A stretch of 64,000 nt of DNA from assembly GCF_018080005.1 (NCBI RefSeq), contig NZ_CP073015.1, positions 1,302,001-1,366,000 on the forward strand. The letters are read 5' to 3'. A program made the position numbers and the translations under genes. Positions 8,822-18,265 of the stretch are shown here, in pieces (position 1 is the first letter of the stretch; each line of letters begins with the position of its first letter). Under the pieces are notes generated by a model, which made no database searches, had not been told where the DNA came from, and saw only the letters and a program-made list of their open reading frames with translations. The DNA is from Flavobacterium sp. CS20 (lineage in GTDB: Bacteria > Bacteroidota > Bacteroidia > Flavobacteriales > Flavobacteriaceae).

Positions 8822-9751
8822 TTAAAAGTATCGCCCTATCCATTGACATTTTGGAATGCCGCTGACTGAGGTAACAGACACTTTATCTGGAAATGATGCC
8901 ACCCCATTTATATTTGATTTATAAATATGTTCAATCTTGTATTCAATAAAATTAAAGCCTGCTTTTAGGTTTAAATTATATTGGTAGGTGATTTGTGCAT
9001 TACCGGTGTCGAGCATCCGTGTTTGGGTACAATGGGTGTTGTATTGAAAATCTGAAGCCACATAAATGAGCTTAAAGAACGAACCTAAAACTGGATTGAT
9101 ATAAAACGGATCATCAACCCATGCTATTAAGTCTTCATCTGAAACGGCATAAATAGTGCCTACAAAACGGTCTTTATCGGTCCAAAGTGATATGATCCCC
9201 GACTCACGTGACAAGATATCGTCCTTTTCTTCAACAATGGCTCCATCCTTATCGCATTGCGAAGATATAGCGTCCTGAATTTTTGAGGATTCGATAGATG
9301 TATTTTCAAGCACTTTGGGAAAATCAAAATTGATGTCTCCCGATTTAGACATGGTTCCAATTTTCACGGGCGTACTCATCCCCATAGGAATCACCGTAAC
9401 ATTAACGTTCAAACTGCCAAATGGGTAATTCTCTATTTTTGGTTCGGAACTTGCAGGTTTAACCTTTTTCTTCACCTTTATATTTTCTTCCTCTTTAATA
9501 TTTTCTTCCTCTTTTTTTGCTTTTTTCTCATATTCTGCCAGGTCATTTATTATTCGTTGCACCTCTTTTTCCAGCTCTTTATACTCAGGCGTATTCATAA
9601 TACTATCTTGCATTTTTTTTGCTTTTTCTATCTCTTTATTTGCTTTTTCTAATGCTTGTTCTATCATTTTTTGCTGTTCTGGCGTTTGCGAAAAGCCCAC
9701 ATAGGAAGTAACAAGCAAAAGAATAACAATAATTTTTAGATTTTTTTTCAT
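8822..9751 (-). CDS. Secreted coiled-coil protein, paralogue of 18866-19603
   Basis: A 309-aa exported protein of unknown function. A signal peptide (about residues 1-22, ending GFSQ) is followed by a highly charged coiled-coil stretch of Lys and Glu (about 23-100), then a globular C-terminal domain. That domain aligns by eye with the protein at 18866-19603: IYAVSDEDLIAWV against MYAVSNPEIANWL, a Cys in the THC/AEC segment, LKAGFNFIEYKIE against LQKGWNIIKYNIA, and a Pro plus Trp near the C terminus. The start is the ATG at 9751, preferred over one 45 bases upstream because it begins the signal peptide. Its leader resembles those at 9856-10674 and 16025-16567. It is the last gene of the leftward block. 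Confidence 0.75.
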   Translation of the reverse strand: MKKNLKIIVILLLVTSYVGFSQTPEQQKMIEQALEKANKEIEKAKKMQDSIMNTPEYKELEKEVQRIINDLAEYEKKAKKEEENIKEEENIKVKKKVKPASSEPKIENYPFGSLNVNVTVIPMGMSTPVKIGTMSKSGDINFDFPKVLENTSIESSKIQDAISSQCDKDGAIVEEKDDILSRESGIISLWTDKDRFVGTIYAVSDEDLIAWVDDPFYINPVLGSFFKLIYVASDFQYNTHCTQTRMLDTGNAQITYQYNLNLKAGFNFIEYKIEHIYKSNINGVASFPDKVSVTSVSGIPKCQWIGRYF

Positions 9752-9855
9752 AGGTATATATTTATTGATTATTAAAAAGTCTGATGTAATTAGCATATTT
9801 TCAATGGTGTTAGTGATTATTTTTTAAGTCATGTTTATGTCATTATATATCGTCA

Positions 9856-10674
9856 TTATAATCCAATGCTTATTCGTGTATCGATTGGTAATGACACACT
9901 TTTTAAAGGCGTATAGGTGAATTTTAAATTTAACGGGGTAGAAAGTAGCTTCTCGGGTATCTCGAAATTTAATTTACCTTCTTCCATGTAGATATACCCC
10001 AAATTTTTAATCATGTTCCCGGAGTTGTCCACCATGTCTATTTCTTTTACTGCTACCCCTATATCTGAGTTTTGCAGGGAATAGCCAATATTTCTTTCAT
10101 TATTTCCATCAGAAGAACGCGATCCATTTTTAACGATAGTAATAGGCTTGCCTTGCCAGTTGGCAACTTCATTCTCTGGTGTGAAATTTTGAATAATTGT
10201 GCTTTGATCTGGGGCTGATGCATCTTCAGCGAAGTATGCAATAACTGCTTTTATATGCAACTCTTTAGCTTTTTCGGCTGGCAATACTGAACTGGAAAGC
10301 AGTAGTTTAAAACCAATAGCATCATTTAAAGCCCGCGTGTTTGCAAGATCAATTATGTTTTTGTTACTTACATAAAAATCGCTATACCCAGTTTCTTGCT
10401 GTTGTTTTTCATACTCAGAAATGGTCTTTTGATGTGCTTTTAAAATATCAGTTCCTAAATCATCTTCAAATAGGAGCATTTTCGTTTGAGTAGTATCAAG
10501 ACTAATAAATTTGTTTTGCTCTTCAATCCAGAATTCTAATTTAAGACCTGTATTCGGGAAGGTTTCTCCGGGAATTTCTTTTTCGATTTCCAGTTTTACA
10601 GGAATTACGTTTTGAGCTATAGCAAAATGCCCCATGCTATACAATGCCAATACTATAATTATTTTTATTTTCAT
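9856..10674 (-). CDS. Secreted protein of unknown function
   Basis: A 272-aa exported protein. Signal peptide residues 1-20 end in FAIAQ; no lipobox is present. The mature part is mixed alpha/beta. It has an acidic segment rich in Glu and Gln around residues 75-95, an Ala-rich helical section in the middle, and a beta-rich C terminus with TPLNLKFTYTPLKS. No family was recognised. The ATG at 10674 is preferred over one 39 bases upstream because it starts the signal peptide and follows a leader shared with two other genes here. It lies between the frameshifted ELWxxDGT gene and the coiled-coil secreted gene, on the same strand with short gaps, so it is likely in the same unit. Confidence 0.7.
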   Translation of the reverse strand: MKIKIIIVLALYSMGHFAIAQNVIPVKLEIEKEIPGETFPNTGLKLEFWIEEQNKFISLDTTQTKMLLFEDDLGTDILKAHQKTISEYEKQQQETGYSDFYVSNKNIIDLANTRALNDAIGFKLLLSSSVLPAEKAKELHIKAVIAYFAEDASAPDQSTIIQNFTPENEVANWQGKPITIVKNGSRSSDGNNERNIGYSLQNSDIGVAVKEIDMVDNSGNMIKNLGYIYMEEGKLNFEIPEKLLSTPLNLKFTYTPLKSVSLPIDTRISIGL

Positions 10675-10799
10675 CTGTTTATATTTATTGTTTAAAGAGG
10701 TCAGATGGAACACCCTGAATAACTATTCTCTTGTGTGCTAATGCAATTCTCATGGGTGTTTCATTTTATAAAATTTTATTGATCACTGTTTTTGTGGTT

Positions 10800-12430
10800 T
10801 TAGTTTTTAATGAATTTGAGGGTTTGTTTTTCGTTATTTTCAGAAATAATATTTAAAAAATAGAGCCCTTTGGATAGGTTTGAAACATCTAACGATGTGG
10901 CTGACGCATTGCTGTTTTGCAGTAAAACTTGTTGTCCTAATTGGTTAATTACTTGCAGTTGATGATTCGCAGATAAGGGAGTCTTAAAAAACAACGTATT
11001 GGTAATGGGATTCGGATAGATTGAATTATTAAATATTGCTTTATCTACAACGCCTAAAGTGGCATCAAAAGACCATAATTCAAATCCTTCAGAAGTTGAT
11101 TCTTTTGTAAAAAGTAATTTATTATTTAAAAAGCTGACGACGCTTATTAATGGTAAATCTGATTCTGATATATCAAACAAAGATATTGTACCTGAAGCTG
11201 TTCCGTTACTTTCCCATAGCGATCTTCCAGTTCCATCATCTCCTGTGAAATAAAATTTATTTAATTCAGGAATAGGATATGTGGAATATATTGAACCATC
11301 ATATCCAGGGTGAATATCTATGACAAATTGTGTGCCTAATTCAGTTCCATCTGTCTTCCATATTTCGGTTCCTGGAAATTTACTCACTTGAAAAATCAAC
11401 TCGTTATTTAATTCAAAGAAGTAACTAGAGAGCTAGAAGTAGTCCCAGGTATTATATCTTTAAGCATTTGTGTTCCCGAATATGTACCATCAGTAGTCCA
11501 TAATTCAGTACCGTAAACCGTAGAATAAGCATTAAAATATAACTTATTATTAAATACTTTTGAATTAATGACAGAAACATTGCCAACAGGTAAATTGTCA
11601 TAATATATTAGTGTTCCTGCAACTGTTCCATCAGATTTCCATAAAGATTGTTCCCCTGAATAGTTATAAGCGGTAAAACATATTTCAGAATTAATAATTC
11701 CAAAATTTCCTATTCTGTATGAAGGTGTGTTGTAAAGTGATTTTACTTTTACTGTTCCAGAACTGGTTCCATCTGTTTTCCATAAATAAAATCCTGAACC
11801 ATCATCAGCGGTAAAAAATATTTCATTGCCGTTTGGCCCAACCATAAGATTAGAAGTATTAGAAGAATAATACGAAAATGGCATAAAACTTTTAACTAAA
11901 ACGGTACCATTTTCTGTTCCATCAGTTTTCCAAAGTTCACTTAAATTATTAGATGCAGAGTTAGCAACAAAATACAATTCATTCATAAAAACAACTCCCG
12001 AACCAACACCACCTATTGAGTTTCCTGATCCAGGATTAATATCTTTTACCCGTTGAGTTCCTTGTTCTGTTCCATCTGTCCTCCAAAGTTCTGAACCAGT
12101 TACACCATCATCCGCACCAAAATATACAATACCATTCATTTCTTTAAAACCTCCAGGATTACTGCCATATAATAATCCCGGACTTATTTCTTTAACTAGA
12201 GCTGTTCCGTTTAATGTTCCATCTGTTTTCCATAATTCTTTATTGTTGTTAGCGTCTTGAGCAGAAAACAGGAGTTCGTTATTATATTTAAAAAATCCTG
12301 AAGGATTACTGCTTCCTGATCCAGGATAAATATCTTTAAGTAAAGTTGCTTGGGAAAAGCTTAACTCGAAAATTAAAAAAAATAGAACATGTATGCCTGT
12401 TTTTGAGTCTAATGTTGTTTTCATAATCAT
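10800..12430 (-). pseudogene. ELWxxDGT repeat protein with T9SS sorting domain, frameshifted
   Basis: Secreted repeat protein of about 540 aa if read through, in two frames: 12430-11408 and the frame ending at 10800. Eight copies of the ELWxTDGTxxGT repeat are visible, such as ELWKTDGTLNGTALVKEI, ELWRTDGTEQGTQRVKDI and, in the second frame, EIWKTDGTELGTQFV. A signal peptide lies at the N terminus. The C-terminal 75 residues form a T9SS type A sorting domain (SIYPNPITNTLFFKT then LSKGLYFLNI and KFIKN). The break lies at a TTT run (minus strand, 11415-11417): one extra T would restore SFELNNELIF, which matches the linker seen in other repeats. Without the second frame the protein lacks its sorting signal. 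Sequencing error is possible. Confidence 0.85.
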
Positions 12431-12435
12431 GGTTT

Positions 12436-12927
12436 TTAATTAAATAATTGAAATAGTTTTTCTGTGATTTCTGTATAAAGATCTTGGTTAAAAAAAGCGA
12501 TGTAGCCATAAATAAAACTTACCGATGTTATTACAACTGCTAAGACAATACCGTCTTTTCGTCCCGGTTCTAAAACTGCCATTTTTGGTTTATTTGGATT
12601 GTAAAAAACCTCAACTTGTTGTCCTGGCGAATACTTGCTTCTAAACTCTCTAATGTGTTTTAACCTGTACTGTTTTGAGTTTGAAAAAAATATTCGTTGG
12701 TTTTTATAAACAGTACCTTATACTTGATATCCGTATTCAAAAATCATTTTTTTTGCATTATTATAACTTTTAATGCTTTCTATAGTTCCTTTTGCTTTGG
12801 TCCATAGTTTCGATTGATTTGCCAAATACCAGGCGTATATCGAGTTAATTAAAACCGATACCATAGCTACCAATAAAATGAGACCTAATATTTGCCTTTG
12901 GTCAAGTTCTGAAATGTATGTTGTCAT
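12436..12927 (-). pseudogene. DUF3592-like membrane protein with in-frame stop
   Basis: A small membrane protein of 163 codons interrupted by an in-frame TAA at 12718-12720. Upstream there is a membrane segment (LGLILLVAMVSVLINSIYAW) and the beta-strand start WTKAKGTIESIKSY. Downstream, in the same frame, come GTVYKNQRIFFSNSKQ, the DUF3592 hallmark SPGQQVEVFYNPNKPKMAVL and a second membrane segment, ending at 12436. The whole open frame matches the layout of DUF3592 proteins: helix, beta domain with YNPxxP, helix. The stop therefore looks like a nonsense change of one codon between V and G. As it stands, only 69 residues would be made. The family's role is unknown. It lies 26 bases downstream of the 1019-aa gene. 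Confidence 0.8.
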
Positions 12928-12953
12928 TCTTTTTTATAATTTTTTTTTAATAA

Positions 12954-15900
12954 TTAACTACAACCTGTTCCAGGCGACCCATTGCCACCCATTAAGGATA
13001 TCATTAAATCAAGACCACCCATAACTTCACCGACTCTCCCTAAGGCAAAAAACATGATTTCTTTTTGCACATTGCAAGCAAGCTCTTTTAATGCATTACG
13101 AATTTTGTCGTCCATACCAGTGTTATCCATAACAATTATTACTTCTGTTACAATGGCATAAAGTTTTACAAGCGTTTTGCTATAGGTGACCACAATACCA
13201 AGTGCTAAATTGGTTACCCCCATTACAGAAAATGCGACCATATATAAGTCCATAACATGATAGAGTTTTTTTAGCTGTAGTTCAGTACTCGTGGAGCCAC
13301 CACCTGTTCCATCCCACAACACGCCATACAGTTCGCCTTGGGCATTTATTTGCCAAAAAGCCTTGTTGATGCCTGCTGAATCAAATAGTTTATAGTTACC
13401 ATCGCCGCGATTTATCCGTTCAAACCAATAATAGTAGTCTGGATTATTACGGTCTAAATTGCTAAACCAGCGATCAGCAATAGCCTTCGTCCTTTCAATA
13501 AGTACTTTATCGTTTAAATCACTCAGCGTGCTATTATGAAAAAGAGACGCTTCACGAATAGCGAGTTGTGCTGTTTTTATCAGGTTAGTTTTGAAAGCAT
13601 TCTCATGACCATTGGAAAAACTCACATAGTGGGACGTTGGTAAAAAATCAAATGACTGTGATGTCTTTTTATCTTCAATATGGATTTGTTGTTTGCAAAT
13701 CCCTATTCGTATTCCCGATGCAAATGTGAAGGTGCTATGGGTAACACCATCTTCAATGGGCGCCATTAATGGGACTATGTTTGCATGATATTGAAACCCA
13801 CCTTTTTCAAATTCGGTTTTTGCTTTCGTTAAATCATCTTCTAAAAGGGCTTCTCCCCAACCGCGCGTAGATAATCGATACTGTAACAAATCAACCAACG
13901 AGGTTGCCAGCGTTGGACCTTCACCTTCAAAATAAAACGTTGTGCCGCCAAGAATGAGACTTTTGACATCTAAAAAATGGGATTTGGTGGGTTTCTTGTT
14001 AGTTTGTGTAACCGGATCCCAGCCAGCCAAGACACGTTTTGTATGTGTATTCCCTATTTTTACATCGAGATACATTCCGATAATTCCTTGGTTTAGGTCT
14101 TCAGGATTGGGGGACGAAAGGAATTCAAAATCAGAACTAGCGTGAAGCCTTTCCTTATCCATCGTTAGTACCAATTCATGCTGTATTTCATCATTTGCAT
14201 AATAGGTAAATGTATAAGGTGGAATGTCCATGGCATTCACATATTCCACAACCTTTTCTATTACCAAATTTTGGTCTTTGGCGTTATATACAGAACCATT
14301 GGTTATGGTAGCCATGTGCTCAAAAGTACTTTTATCATGTGAAGAATCCGTATTGTACACATCAAGAATAATGGTTGAAGGCCCATGTTGATAGGTCGCT
14401 AAATCCTGTTCATTGTAAGTATCATCATTATCTCCATCGGTAGCATATAAAACTAAATCAAAACTGGTTTTTGAGGCTTTAAGCAACCATGTGTAAAGTT
14501 GAGATGGTGTTGCCCATTTTTCAATAACGGCAGATGGAAATTGTGTTTGAATTTGTTCTTCAACTGATGCCACAAACCTATCCATGTTCTCTCCGTAATA
14601 CTCCTTTGGCATGCTGAAAGATTCATCATATAAAATCAGAATTTTAGGAGTTTGCCTGTTCGACTCCATCAAGGCTTGAATAGGCTGTTTGTTATCTTTG
14701 AACTGAAAATCGCTAACCAGTAAACCTTCAACGATTTTTCCTTCGGAATTCGTTGGGGTTACTTGAAGTTTTACCAAAGGGTTGTTTATTGGGATTGCTT
14801 TTACTGCAAGTTGATTGACTGTCTTAATTAATTCTGAATTTGGGGCATTTAAAATAATTGGTGTCTTTGGGTTATCATTTTCATCGGGAAGAATTATTTT
14901 ATCCCCTTCCAACGTAATAGGGTCTGCAATGAACGACTGCTTTTCCATGGTTTCAAGATCGGCGTTAAAATCTTGATATGCCAATGTTGGAGTAAAAGTG
15001 CGTAAATTACCAATAGGTGTCACAGCACTTTGTTCCAAACTTAATCCATTGAGGCAAGCAAAATGTATCTGGTTCCCTATTAAATCTCTTGATTTCCAGG
15101 CTCCTGAGATGAGTTCAATTTCTTTATCAGGGTGTATGGCTTCTCTATAAGTTATCTTAATTTCAAGAGTTTCTTCGTTTAACTTAACAGGATCAGCTTC
15201 AGAAATTCCTCCCTTGTTTTTAAGCTCTCCAAACGGAATGTTGGCATCAAACAAATGGGCGTATTTTGTGACGCCATCTATTTGAAACGCCACGGTTGGC
15301 GTGCGGTAATTATCCCATCTAAAATCAAAACCAGACTTATTTAGCGTCTCTTTATTGGGAATTAAACCCCATAATTGTTCGGCTAATGCATTCGTCTTTT
15401 TAAAATCCTGGTCGAAAACCGGAATTTTATTATCTTCATTATTCTCAACTTGCAACTCTTTCTTCCATTGTTTCCATTGTTTTTTGGAAACCTCTACATT
15501 AAATTTCCGTTGTACAGGGCGTAAAAAAAATGACATGGCTTCTTCTGGCGTAATTGTAGTGCGCTCAAAAACCACTTTGGAGGAAATGCCACTATCAGAA
15601 AACATTTGATTCAATAATTCTGCTTTTTCCCTGGGTGTCGCCATCCCATAACGCAACACGCCTTTCATTCCCCATTTAAATTGTCTTCCAATATATCCAA
15701 TGGATTTATTTGAGGCTGGCATTAAATAAATCTCATCTCTCACAAAATCAAACATGGCTTCCGCATCTTTGGAAGCTACTAAAGCTTTCATGCGCCCTTC
15801 CAAATAATCGGGACAGGTTTGCAACGCCAAAAGCATTTCTTCCCACACTTTATACGGTACTTTCCCGGAACCTATAAACATCTTTTTATCAGACTCACAG

Positions 15901-16013
15901 CCCAAAAAAGATAACGGAAGGTTTGTTGCCAAATAAATCAAGGCTATTTGTTGCATAAACTCCCTTCGGGAATTGGGACTTGTTGTATGTTGTTGTTTTT
16001 TGGTCGGCTGCAT
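12954..16013 (-). CDS. Tat-signal lipoprotein with TGase-like and VWA domains
   Basis: A 1019-aa protein, the largest of the block. The N terminus has a twin-arginine motif SRREFM (15-20), a hydrophobic stretch and a lipobox-like LSFLGC with Cys39, so Tat export and lipid anchoring are likely. Residues about 80-260 resemble the transglutaminase-like fold: YGMATPREKAELL (122-134) sits where the family has its catalytic Cys, which is absent, and YAHLFDA (251-257) supplies the His and Asp positions. Residues 415-450 (VEGLLVSDFQF) resemble the entry strand of VWFA-related proteins. A VWA domain follows with the MIDAS DESFS (463-467) and ATDGD at 524-528. The C-terminal 300 residues include WDGTGGGST and hydrophobic helices, unrecognised. 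The function is unknown; a metal-dependent adhesion or assembly scaffold is inferred. Confidence 0.75.
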   Translation of the reverse strand: MQPTKKQQHTTSPNSRREFMQQIALIYLATNLPLSFLGCESDKKMFIGSGKVPYKVWEEMLLALQTCPDYLEGRMKALVASKDAEAMFDFVRDEIYLMPASNKSIGYIGRQFKWGMKGVLRYGMATPREKAELLNQMFSDSGISSKVVFERTTITPEEAMSFFLRPVQRKFNVEVSKKQWKQWKKELQVENNEDNKIPVFDQDFKKTNALAEQLWGLIPNKETLNKSGFDFRWDNYRTPTVAFQIDGVTKYAHLFDANIPFGELKNKGGISEADPVKLNEETLEIKITYREAIHPDKEIELISGAWKSRDLIGNQIHFACLNGLSLEQSAVTPIGNLRTFTPTLAYQDFNADLETMEKQSFIADPITLEGDKIILPDENDNPKTPIILNAPNSELIKTVNQLAVKAIPINNPLVKLQVTPTNSEGKIVEGLLVSDFQFKDNKQPIQALMESNRQTPKILILYDESFSMPKEYYGENMDRFVASVEEQIQTQFPSAVIEKWATPSQLYTWLLKASKTSFDLVLYATDGDNDDTYNEQDLATYQHGPSTIILDVYNTDSSHDKSTFEHMATITNGSVYNAKDQNLVIEKVVEYVNAMDIPPYTFTYYANDEIQHELVLTMDKERLHASSDFEFLSSPNPEDLNQGIIGMYLDVKIGNTHTKRVLAGWDPVTQTNKKPTKSHFLDVKSLILGGTTFYFEGEGPTLATSLVDLLQYRLSTRGWGEALLEDDLTKAKTEFEKGGFQYHANIVPLMAPIEDGVTHSTFTFASGIRIGICKQQIHIEDKKTSQSFDFLPTSHYVSFSNGHENAFKTNLIKTAQLAIREASLFHNSTLSDLNDKVLIERTKAIADRWFSNLDRNNPDYYYWFERINRGDGNYKLFDSAGINKAFWQINAQGELYGVLWDGTGGGSTSTELQLKKLYHVMDLYMVAFSVMGVTNLALGIVVTYSKTLVKLYAIVTEVIIVMDNTGMDDKIRNALKELACNVQKEIMFFALGRVGEVMGGLDLMISLMGGNGSPGTGCS

Positions 16014-16024
16014 TTACAAAGTGT

Positions 16025-16567
16025 TTATTTAAGATTTTTCAGTGCATTGATATCAAAAGCCTCCCAAAGTTCATCTGGGTTCATTTCACTTAACAAATAA
16101 ATATAAAATCTGCTTTTATATAAAAATTCAAGTTTTGTATGACTTCCTATATATTGTGTTGCAAAAGTTGCGATGCCGTTACGTTCTTTTTTAATGTATT
16201 TGATATCGGCAGTATCCTCAAAATTTTTATTATTTAGTGTATTTAAAAAATAGATTGCTCTTTTTTTGCTTTCTCCAGTAGCATCGGTAACTTCCAAGGA
16301 GATTTTTCGACCACCAAAATGCCCTAATATGGATTGACCTGTAATTACCGGATCTTTATCTAATTTTAAATCATAAAGTCGCTTTGGAAACGCTGCTTTT
16401 AATTGCTCATTGGAAAGTGGTGTTAATTTTTGAATGGTCTTTATAGATGATTCGCTACTGGTTGTTTGAGGGTTTGCATCAACTATATTGCTATCTTCTT
16501 CTTTTTTATTGTTCTTACATGCAAACAAAAGGGTTGCCAAAAAAGTGATGTAGATTATTTTTTTCAT
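16025..16567 (-). CDS. PDELW-family lipoprotein A
   Basis: A 180-aa lipoprotein. A signal peptide ends in LLFAC (Cys17), followed by a disordered Asn/Lys/Glu linker and a globular domain. It belongs to a family present four times in this block. Shared landmarks are LTPLSNEQLKAAFPK near residue 55, a beta strand with Gly (GHFGGRKISLEV), ERNGIATFA, FLYKSRFYIYL and the C-terminal NPDELWEAFDINALKNL. No known domain was recognised. It lies 11 bases upstream of the 1019-aa gene on the same strand, and its 5' leader resembles those of 9856-10674 and 8822-9751. Outer-membrane or periplasmic anchoring is inferred from the lipobox. Confidence 0.8.
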   Translation of the reverse strand: MKKIIYITFLATLLFACKNNKKEEDSNIVDANPQTTSSESSIKTIQKLTPLSNEQLKAAFPKRLYDLKLDKDPVITGQSILGHFGGRKISLEVTDATGESKKRAIYFLNTLNNKNFEDTADIKYIKKERNGIATFATQYIGSHTKLEFLYKSRFYIYLLSEMNPDELWEAFDINALKNLK

Positions 16568-16664
16568 CTGTTTAACTTTATTTGTTTTTCAATAGTCCGA
16601 TGGAATGCTCTTTTAAATATTTTGTTTCTTTTGAAAAATTTGTTAAAGAGCATTTCATACTAGT

Positions 16665-17252
16665 TTACTTTTTAAAATTCTGTAACGCATTGATATCAAA
16701 AGCCTCCCAAAGCTCGTCTGGATCCATTTTGATACGATTATCGTCATTGCGTAAAGAAATGTAGAACCGATTGTTGTATAAAAACCAAATCCCACTTCTA
16801 CCATTTTTTTTAAAATATTCGGCATGGGTTTTAATACCACTGTGCTCTGTATTTACAACTTTAAAATTGTTGGTTTCCTCTGGTACTTTATTGTAGGTAT
16901 AACTATTGATAAAATTTGCTGCCAATTGGTTTTTATTCCCAGCTGCATCTGCTATGGAAAGTGATATTTCATGATTGCCAAAACTCCCCACAACTTGTTG
17001 ACCAATAACCATTATTTTTTCATCTACTGGCACACCTTTCAAATGCTTTGGAAACGCATTTTTTAATTCGTCTTCTGATAATGGTGTTATTTTAGAAAGT
17101 TTTGTCGCCACCTTTTGTCCTTCTGAAATTTGTTGTGTATAATTCCCCTTATCTTTAAGTGCTGGTAATACGTCCGTTAAAATCTGTTTAGGTTTTTTAT
17201 CACAAGAAATAAGCACCGTTACAAAAACCATTAATAAAATAAATTTTTTCAT
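16665..17252 (-). CDS. PDELW-family lipoprotein B
   Basis: A 195-aa lipoprotein and the closest relative of the one at 16025-16567. The signal peptide ends in VLISC (Cys17). The mature domain contains ITPLSEDELKNAFPK, VVGSFGNHEISLSIAD, an HSGIKTHAEYF segment, FLYNNRFYISL and the nearly identical tail DPDELWEAFDINALQNF. The matching order of landmarks and the identical ELWEAFDINAL tail argue for duplication. There is a 97-base gap to the next gene downstream and 11 bases to the DUF4870 gene upstream, so it is likely in one transcript. The function is unknown. Confidence 0.8.
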   Translation of the reverse strand: MKKFILLMVFVTVLISCDKKPKQILTDVLPALKDKGNYTQQISEGQKVATKLSKITPLSEDELKNAFPKHLKGVPVDEKIMVIGQQVVGSFGNHEISLSIADAAGNKNQLAANFINSYTYNKVPEETNNFKVVNTEHSGIKTHAEYFKKNGRSGIWFLYNNRFYISLRNDDNRIKMDPDELWEAFDINALQNFKK

Positions 17253-17263
17253 GGGTGAAAGGT

Positions 17264-17629
17264 TTATATGTTTTTAAACCATTCTATATATTTCTTTCCT
17301 AAAATTGGCACGGGTTTTTCCTTGGCGTTAATGGCGTTTATTAACCCTATAATCCACATATAAAGCAATACAAAAAAGCCCACAAGGTCTATGATCCATC
17401 CCAGTATGGGAACCATTCCGATAACTCCCAGTGCAAAACCTGTTAATGCCAATCCAAGAGATTGCTTGATATGATAGCTTGCAAAGGCGTTTTTTTTATC
17501 ATTGTTCATTACAAAGGCAATAATTAAACCTATAAATGTTATGTAAGCAATGAGGGCTATTGTTTTGCCTTCTTTTACAATAGCTTCGTTGGATGATGCC
17601 TGTACGGTGTTGTTTTCTGTTGTTTCCAT
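17264..17629 (-). CDS. DUF4870 small membrane protein
   Basis: A 121-aa integral membrane protein of the DUF4870 type. A short cytosolic N terminus is followed by three or four membrane segments (IALIAYITFIGLIIAFVMNN, ALTGFALGVIGMVPILGWII and FFVLLYMWIIGLINAI). The family hallmark HIKQSLGL lies between the first and second, and KEKPVPILGKKYIEWFK at the C terminus. The length is typical. The family's role is unknown, though such proteins are common in Bacteroidetes. Here it is embedded between two lipoprotein genes on the same strand, which suggests it was recruited into this unit. Confidence 0.85.
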   Translation of the reverse strand: METTENNTVQASSNEAIVKEGKTIALIAYITFIGLIIAFVMNNDKKNAFASYHIKQSLGLALTGFALGVIGMVPILGWIIDLVGFFVLLYMWIIGLINAINAKEKPVPILGKKYIEWFKNI

Positions 17630-17656
17630 AGTTGTTTTATTTATTAATTCGTGTTA

Positions 17657-18262
17657 TTATGTTCTAAAATCATAAACATTGAAGCTATCCAATATAATTT
17701 TACCTTGCATTGGAAATAATTCTTTCTTGAGAGTTGAGCCAAGAGAAATGCCCATGCCATTAAAGGTTACAACAAGTCTGTTTTCAGACAATTCGTCAAG
17801 AGAAACAGTGCCTTGATATAGTGCCTTGGTATCACTTTGAAGATATTTGCCACTGGGAACTATAACTTCTAACCTGCTATGTGTTTTTACCTTATAGGCT
17901 TCTCCTATTTTTAATGCAGAGGATTGTTGGGAAATGGCAATTGGTATATGTTTCAATAAATCCGGAGCGTACATATTAACCAATATCATTTGCTTGTTTA
18001 CGTCATTTATTCTAAACTGAATACCATTGTCCAGAAAGACCACATCGGTAGATGTTTTTTGGTCAAAGTTGTCCATTTTGAATGGTTTACCATCAATTTG
18101 TGCTTCAACAAGTCCTGTAACCACTTTCTTTTTTTTATCTTTTTTTGTAATAGTGGTCATATCATTGGTTTTCACTTCCTTGCTTTGTGTGCTTTTGGCA
18201 TCATTTTTACATGCTACCATTAGAAGGGTCAAAAAAATAAAGCTGATTATTTTTTGCATCAT
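17657..18262 (-). CDS. Lipoprotein of unknown function
   Basis: A 201-aa lipoprotein. The signal peptide ends in LLMVAC (Cys18), followed by a Lys/Thr-rich linker of about 30 residues. A beta-rich domain follows, starting VEAQIDGKPFKMDNFD. This pattern, an opening strand with a DGKPF turn, is seen in several secreted Bacteroidetes proteins, but no family was named with confidence. It lacks the PDELW tail of its neighbours. ATG codons at 18262 and 18259 are both possible; they differ by one residue. It is 4 bases from the upstream paralogue and 27 from DUF4870, which supports one transcription unit. Confidence 0.75.
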   Translation of the reverse strand: MMQKIISFIFLTLLMVACKNDAKSTQSKEVKTNDMTTITKKDKKKKVVTGLVEAQIDGKPFKMDNFDQKTSTDVVFLDNGIQFRINDVNKQMILVNMYAPDLLKHIPIAISQQSSALKIGEAYKVKTHSRLEVIVPSGKYLQSDTKALYQGTVSLDELSENRLVVTFNGMGISLGSTLKKELFPMQGKIILDSFNVYDFRT

Positions 18263-18265
18263 GTT

